Source of the DNA: Nectonema munidae
Lineage: Eukaryota; Nematomorpha; Nectonematoida; Nectonematidae
Assembly (NCBI GenBank): GCA_030549495.1
Contig: JAUIRK010000046.1
Location: forward strand, 248,001-312,000
Length of the DNA: 64,000 bases
Direction of reading: 5' to 3'
A program made the translations under genes and the position numbers. Under the pieces are notes generated by a model. The model searched no databases, had not been told where the DNA came from, and was given only the letters and a program-made list of their open reading frames with translations. This document shows, piece by piece, positions 60,109 through 64,000 of this stretch (its first letter is position 1; every line of letters begins with the position of its first letter).

Positions 60109-60795
60109 AGATCTCCAAAGTATTTGTCTTCCTCGTCATATGAAAAAATTTGTTCTAGCACAAAGCGTTATTCAGATGATTTGAGACGAAAAAGAAGCGA
60201 GAATGTACTCAATTCTAAAAGTTGTGTGCAAAAATAATAGCAGACATGAATAATTATCAGTTTTTTTAGAATTGATACTATCATACACGAAAGATCATTT
60301 CTCTTGTTGAGCCAGAGGGTATAATGCAATTACAATTAAAAACGAGGTAATTCGACTTGATAAAATCACTGCAGTTACTTGCAATTATGGTGAGATTGGG
60401 AGCTGAGAGTGCAAGCGTAAAGTGGTGTGACCATTGGACAAAATTCCTTTATAATAAGTTTTAAAAATGATTTAAAAAAAACGTTTGCTCTCTTCGCCCT
60501 AATTTTGTGGATGTGCTCCCCTGATATAAAGTAAGAGTTGAACCGCCAACATGAAGCATCATCCCAGTCCACTAACATTTGGCTGATTCCAACTACTCAC
60601 TCCTGTCCAAGCAGGACATCATATATTTCTATGTGGCATGCGTATCATTTTGGAATTTTGAAAAATATCCTTGCAGAGTATTTTTGCAAACTTCAACTGA
60701 AAACGTGCTACTTATGTCAGATTCGAATTCGACTTTTCAGCCATTTTTCAAATTTGTTAAAAATAGGAGCGTCAAAATTATGAGAAATAAGCAAA

Positions 60796-61256
60796 GATAT
60801 CTGTATTACGGTAAGAAAAGTTATTTGGACCACTCTTCACTTTGAAAATATTTTGTTGTTGTGCTCGTCCTGGTATATTGGAATCAGATGATTGAGACCA
60901 GACAGTTCTATCCTTACCCATCAAAGCGCTAAACCTCTAAGAGTCCGTTAGATTATCTTCTGTAGAATCATCAGAACTTTCAGACGGACCTTTTAAATCC
61001 TGGTTTCTTTCATTATCACTTCCGTTTGATTAAAAGTTTGATCCAGAGTTATCTTCTTAAATGTTTTTAATGAAAAACAAAACATTTGAAGCAGCTACTC
61101 TTTTAGATCTTTAAGAATATCTTTAAGTAATGAAGCTAAAAATATGCAAAGAGAAAAATTTGTTTAATTAGTTTATTAATAATTGGTTTAGTTTAATTAC
61201 TTTGTAATGAGTAACAAATAATTTCTTTTAAGTAAATTTTTAATTAGGTATATAAA
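60796..61256. other. no feature seen; outside edge of palindrome
   Basis: Single-copy AT-rich sequence beyond the right arm, with no supported gene. Confidence 0.4.
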
Positions 61257-61415
61257 TTGGTTGGTTGGTTGGACATATCAAAGCACTTTCAGTCGTAAGG
61301 CTATATCGCATTATGGTTGAGATGGGTAAATATTGTGATTTTGTTTTTTAAGAGTATAGGAAGCCTTGGGGATCGAACCCCTGAACTTCAACTGTTAAGC
61401 TAAATGTCCTGAATG
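61257..61415 (-). repeat. copy of composite tRNA-headed repeat
   Basis: ATATCAAAGCACTTTCAGTC and GGGGATCGAACCCCTGAACT, then TCAACTGTTAAGC, match the body and tRNA-like head of the repeat at 33,745. The B box here (GGTTCGATCCC on the minus strand) is closer to canonical than in the arm copies. Confidence 0.6.
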
Positions 61416-61737
61416 TAGTCCCTCATCCCTTGCTCTTTCTTTTCTCACTCATCCCCACCCCATTCTGGCTTAAAAAGTGATTTAGAAAAAAATGCTCACA
61501 TTTTTATTAGGGCACATAATTCAGATATATACTGACTGAGTCGAAGACAGTCTCCATTAGATGTTCATTTTTCGTGTTTTAGCAGCAGCAAAATTATCAA
61601 TGACTTCGTCAAAATCAACACGAGAACTTCTTTCTCAATGCTCATAAAAGCCAGACTTTTGAGGCGGGCTTGTCCCATAGTACGTAGAGTACTTTTAGAA
61701 AATTATTGGAGGTAGGGGAAAGGCAAAGGTTAAATTT

Positions 61738-63160
61738 AGCTTTAGAAAAGAAATCAAAGCGAAAATAAGAGAATTAAAACATGTATTTTATCAAAATTAT
61801 TTTAATACTACAGATTCATCAAAAGTAACCTGGCAAAAGATTAATAGCTTAATAAAACCTAAAGATGTGAAGCATGATTTTATCTTGAAAACTGAAGAAG
61901 GTATTTTATTTGATCCTTTAGCCATTTCTAAGCTATTTAATAATTATTTTTTAACAAATTCTGGATTTATGTATGAAAATAGTGAATTTATAAGGTATCT
62001 AAAAAGGGCAAATTATTCATTCACTTTAAGCAAAATCAATTCAAACGACATAACAATTGCAATGAACAACATAAAATCAAAAAAAACTTCTCATGCTTAT
62101 GCTTTGTAACTATTTAGTTATAGCTTACAACTCTTGCATTGAAATTGCCATTTTTACCACGTCTTTAAAAATAACCCAACTTGTACTCATCTTTAAAAAA
62201 GGAGCAGAAACCATTTTGAAAATTATAGACCAATTAGTCTGATTACAACCCTGTTGAAAATTTTCGAAAAAGTTATTTTTGCACAGATTTTCAGCTATAT
62301 TGAGAAATGTAATCTTCTCTTTTCTTACCAGTTTGGATTCAGGCGTAACTACAGTACTCAACATCTGCACATCGTTTTTGAAGGCAAGGTTCGTAATTAC
62401 TTATAAGATAATGCCAGTGCTGTAGCCGTGTTCATAGACCTTAGTATCGCCTTTGATATTGTGCCGCATAATAAATTATTAACAAAAATGAAATATTATG
62501 CTTTTTCTGATTCTACATTAAAGTTGTTCAAATCCTACTTCTTCCAAAGGCAACAGTTTGTAAGCATAAAAAATATCAACTCTCCATCGTCCTTTATTCA
62601 ATCCGGCGTACCCCAAAATTCCATAATGAGGCCCCTCTTATTTGCTTTATACATTAACGATATCTACTCTTCTAGTCCATTTTTTGATTATCTTTTATAT
62701 GCGGAAGATATAACTATTCTTTTCCCCATAAAAAAGCTATATTTAATCAAGAATCTACTTTTGATGATATCGTCGATAAAAACTTGAATCATTTTTGATT
62801 GCTTGATAAAGAATTCTCTTAAAATTAATTCTTATAAATCAAAGGCTATGATTTTCTCTAGAAGTTCCAAACCTAAATTGAATCTTCAAAAACATAACAT
62901 TGAGATAGTTGAAAATTTTAATTACCTAGGGCTTATTTTCAACGACAAATTAAATTGGTCTGATCATAAAAAATACATCATAGCAAAACTACATAGTGTT
63001 CATGGTATTCTAAAAAAAATGCAGCGATTTTTTAATTGCGGAAATAAAGTTAAAAATTTATAATCCCTTATTTTTATTATGGTGTAATTAATTGCCGTTT
63101 CAGTGATTTATCTGATATTGAAAGCCTACAAAAAAAGATAAGAATTGCTTTTAGTTTAGT
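61738..63160 (+). mobile_element. LINE, degenerate ORF2
   Basis: The pre-RT region reads WQKINSLIKPK and KLFNNYFLTNSG (61,840-61,955). RT motifs follow in changing frames: a KKGAE fingers remnant near 62,195, MFIDLSIAFDIVPHNKLLTK (62,428), GVPQNSIMRPLLFALYINDI (62,610) and LLYAEDITILFP (62,695), where the catalytic YADD has become YAED. NFNYLGLIFNDKLNWSDH (62,910) closes the domain. Loss of the catalytic Asp plus frame breaks mean it is dead. It is related to the fragment at 6,985. Confidence 0.8.
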
Positions 63161-63170
63161 GTATAGAATA

Positions 63171-63640
63171 GGGTTTGCATAAGTATCGAAAATTAAGAAC
63201 CGCTACCGATACCGAAAAAAAAAATACAAAAGCGGGAAATCCCGGTTCCAAACGGTTCCTTAAGGAGATATATAGACAGAAAAAAGATGCAATGAAATTG
63301 ACGTTTTTGTTTTATTATAAACAGATGTAAACTTTTTCTTTCTATACCATTATCATTTAAATGGTTCTAGGAGAAAAGTGTGCAGCAGAGAAAAAAAAGA
63401 AAAATAAACTCTTTTGTCGTTTGCACACTTTTCTCCGTTTACCATTAAAATGAGATGACAATGAAAAAAGATTTTATATGAATGAAGTGCAGTAAAGTCT
63501 TATGTAAAGAATTGCATAGTGAAATAAATAAATTACAACTAAGTTATCCTCGGAACCGGGAATACTTTTCGGTTCCGAGACCGTTCCCAAATTTTTAGAA
63601 CCGGGAACTTCCCGGTATTTCAGAACCGGGAGCAAACCCT
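63171..63640. mobile_element. 470-bp hAT-like foldback element
   Basis: The ends AGGGTTTGC and GCAAACCCT are exact inverses. Inside each end lie multiple GGTTCC/CCCGG motifs (GGGAAATCCCGGTTCC at 63,225; AACCGGGAACTTCCCGG at 63,600). A second inverted pair, GGAGAAAAGTGTGCA (63,371) and TGCACACTTTTCTCC (63,423), sits in the centre. No coding frame. No clean target duplication was identified. Confidence 0.6.
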
Positions 63641-64000
63641 AGTACTTACCGTGTACAAACTCTTCTTGCTATATTTGCACTAACAATCAATATAAATTTT
63701 AATGTCAATTCAATACATTTTTATCAAATATATAAAGTTTATTCTCTTTTATGCATTTTTATGAATTTAATTTAATTTTCAGTGGAAAATACTTAGCTTC
63801 TTGTTTCTGCCAACTTTGGCATTTTTAAAAAGATTACAGCTACAATTACAACCAATAGAAACACAAAAAAATAACTTTGATATTCATATTAGGAGTGAAC
63901 TTACTCTCCATTACAGTGTCAACACTTCAAATTAAGTTATATAATTACAATTATATATCAAATGGTAACAGATTGTGAAATGATCTAATCAGTAAAAATG
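63641..64000. other. no feature seen
   Basis: AT-rich sequence to the end of the window without a supported feature. Confidence 0.4.

Larger units (their letters stand above)
39646..60795. repeat. right arm of giant interrupted palindrome
   Basis: Reverse complement of the left arm (14,382-37,679), with its own differences: about 40 bp near 40,180-40,220 and about 100 bp at 40,520-40,618 absent from the left, an enlarged hairpin MITE at 43,965, about 1.7 kb at 53,157-54,848 absent from the left, and a non-aligning block 58,510-60,108. The outer edge lies near 60,795, where GTCAAAATTATGAGAAATAAG is the last stretch shared with the left. Confidence 0.92.

Overview
The window is strongly AT-rich eukaryotic DNA, crowded with transposon remnants and small spliced genes. 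Short introns, non-LTR retrotransposons, piggyBac and hAT-like elements, tRNA-derived repeats and a reprolysin-type protease with a ShKT-like exon suggest an arthropod; a parasitic copepod is my best guess, by inference only. No rRNA gene, CRISPR array or bacterial feature is present.

Layout. (1) Positions 1-12,000 hold decayed repeats: a pogo-like end, a LINE remnant with an RNase H domain, a degenerate ~150-bp tandem repeat, an RT-bearing LINE fragment, tRNA-like repeats and a small hairpin transposon. (2) Positions 12,162-13,334 hold a clean six-exon host gene for the SMC5/6 complex kleisin NSE4, the only gene I can read from start to stop. (3) From about 14,382 to 60,795 the sequence is one giant interrupted inverted repeat: left arm 14,382-37,679, spacer 37,680-39,645, right arm 39,646-60,795. 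Almost everything in the left arm recurs in reverse order and opposite strand in the right arm. (4) Positions 60,800-64,000 hold a tRNA-like repeat, a degenerate LINE and a 470-bp hAT-like foldback.

Each arm carries, from the centre outwards: a tRNA-like sequence, a tRNA-derived repeat, a ShKT-like exon, a truncated LINE abutting a composite SINE-like repeat, a foldback hairpin transposon, candidate upstream protease exons, an M12B (reprolysin/ADAMTS-like) metalloprotease, a second LINE, and a piggyBac transposase. The two protease copies diverge from the centre and point outwards. Their catalytic and cysteine-rich exons have the same lengths, the same splice phases and nearly the same protein sequence. 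One exon upstream is open in the left arm but carries an in-frame stop in the right arm.

The arms differ by several insertions or deletions of 0.04-1.7 kb and by one central block that no longer aligns, so they are not a simple mirror copy. The spacer ends with a mosaic of three arm-derived pieces joined in rearranged order, which points to template switching when the palindrome formed. A tail-to-tail join of two haplotypes by the assembler cannot be excluded without long reads. The least familiar element is a family of four hairpin transposons with GGTAATG...CATTACC ends and 8-9 bp target duplications.
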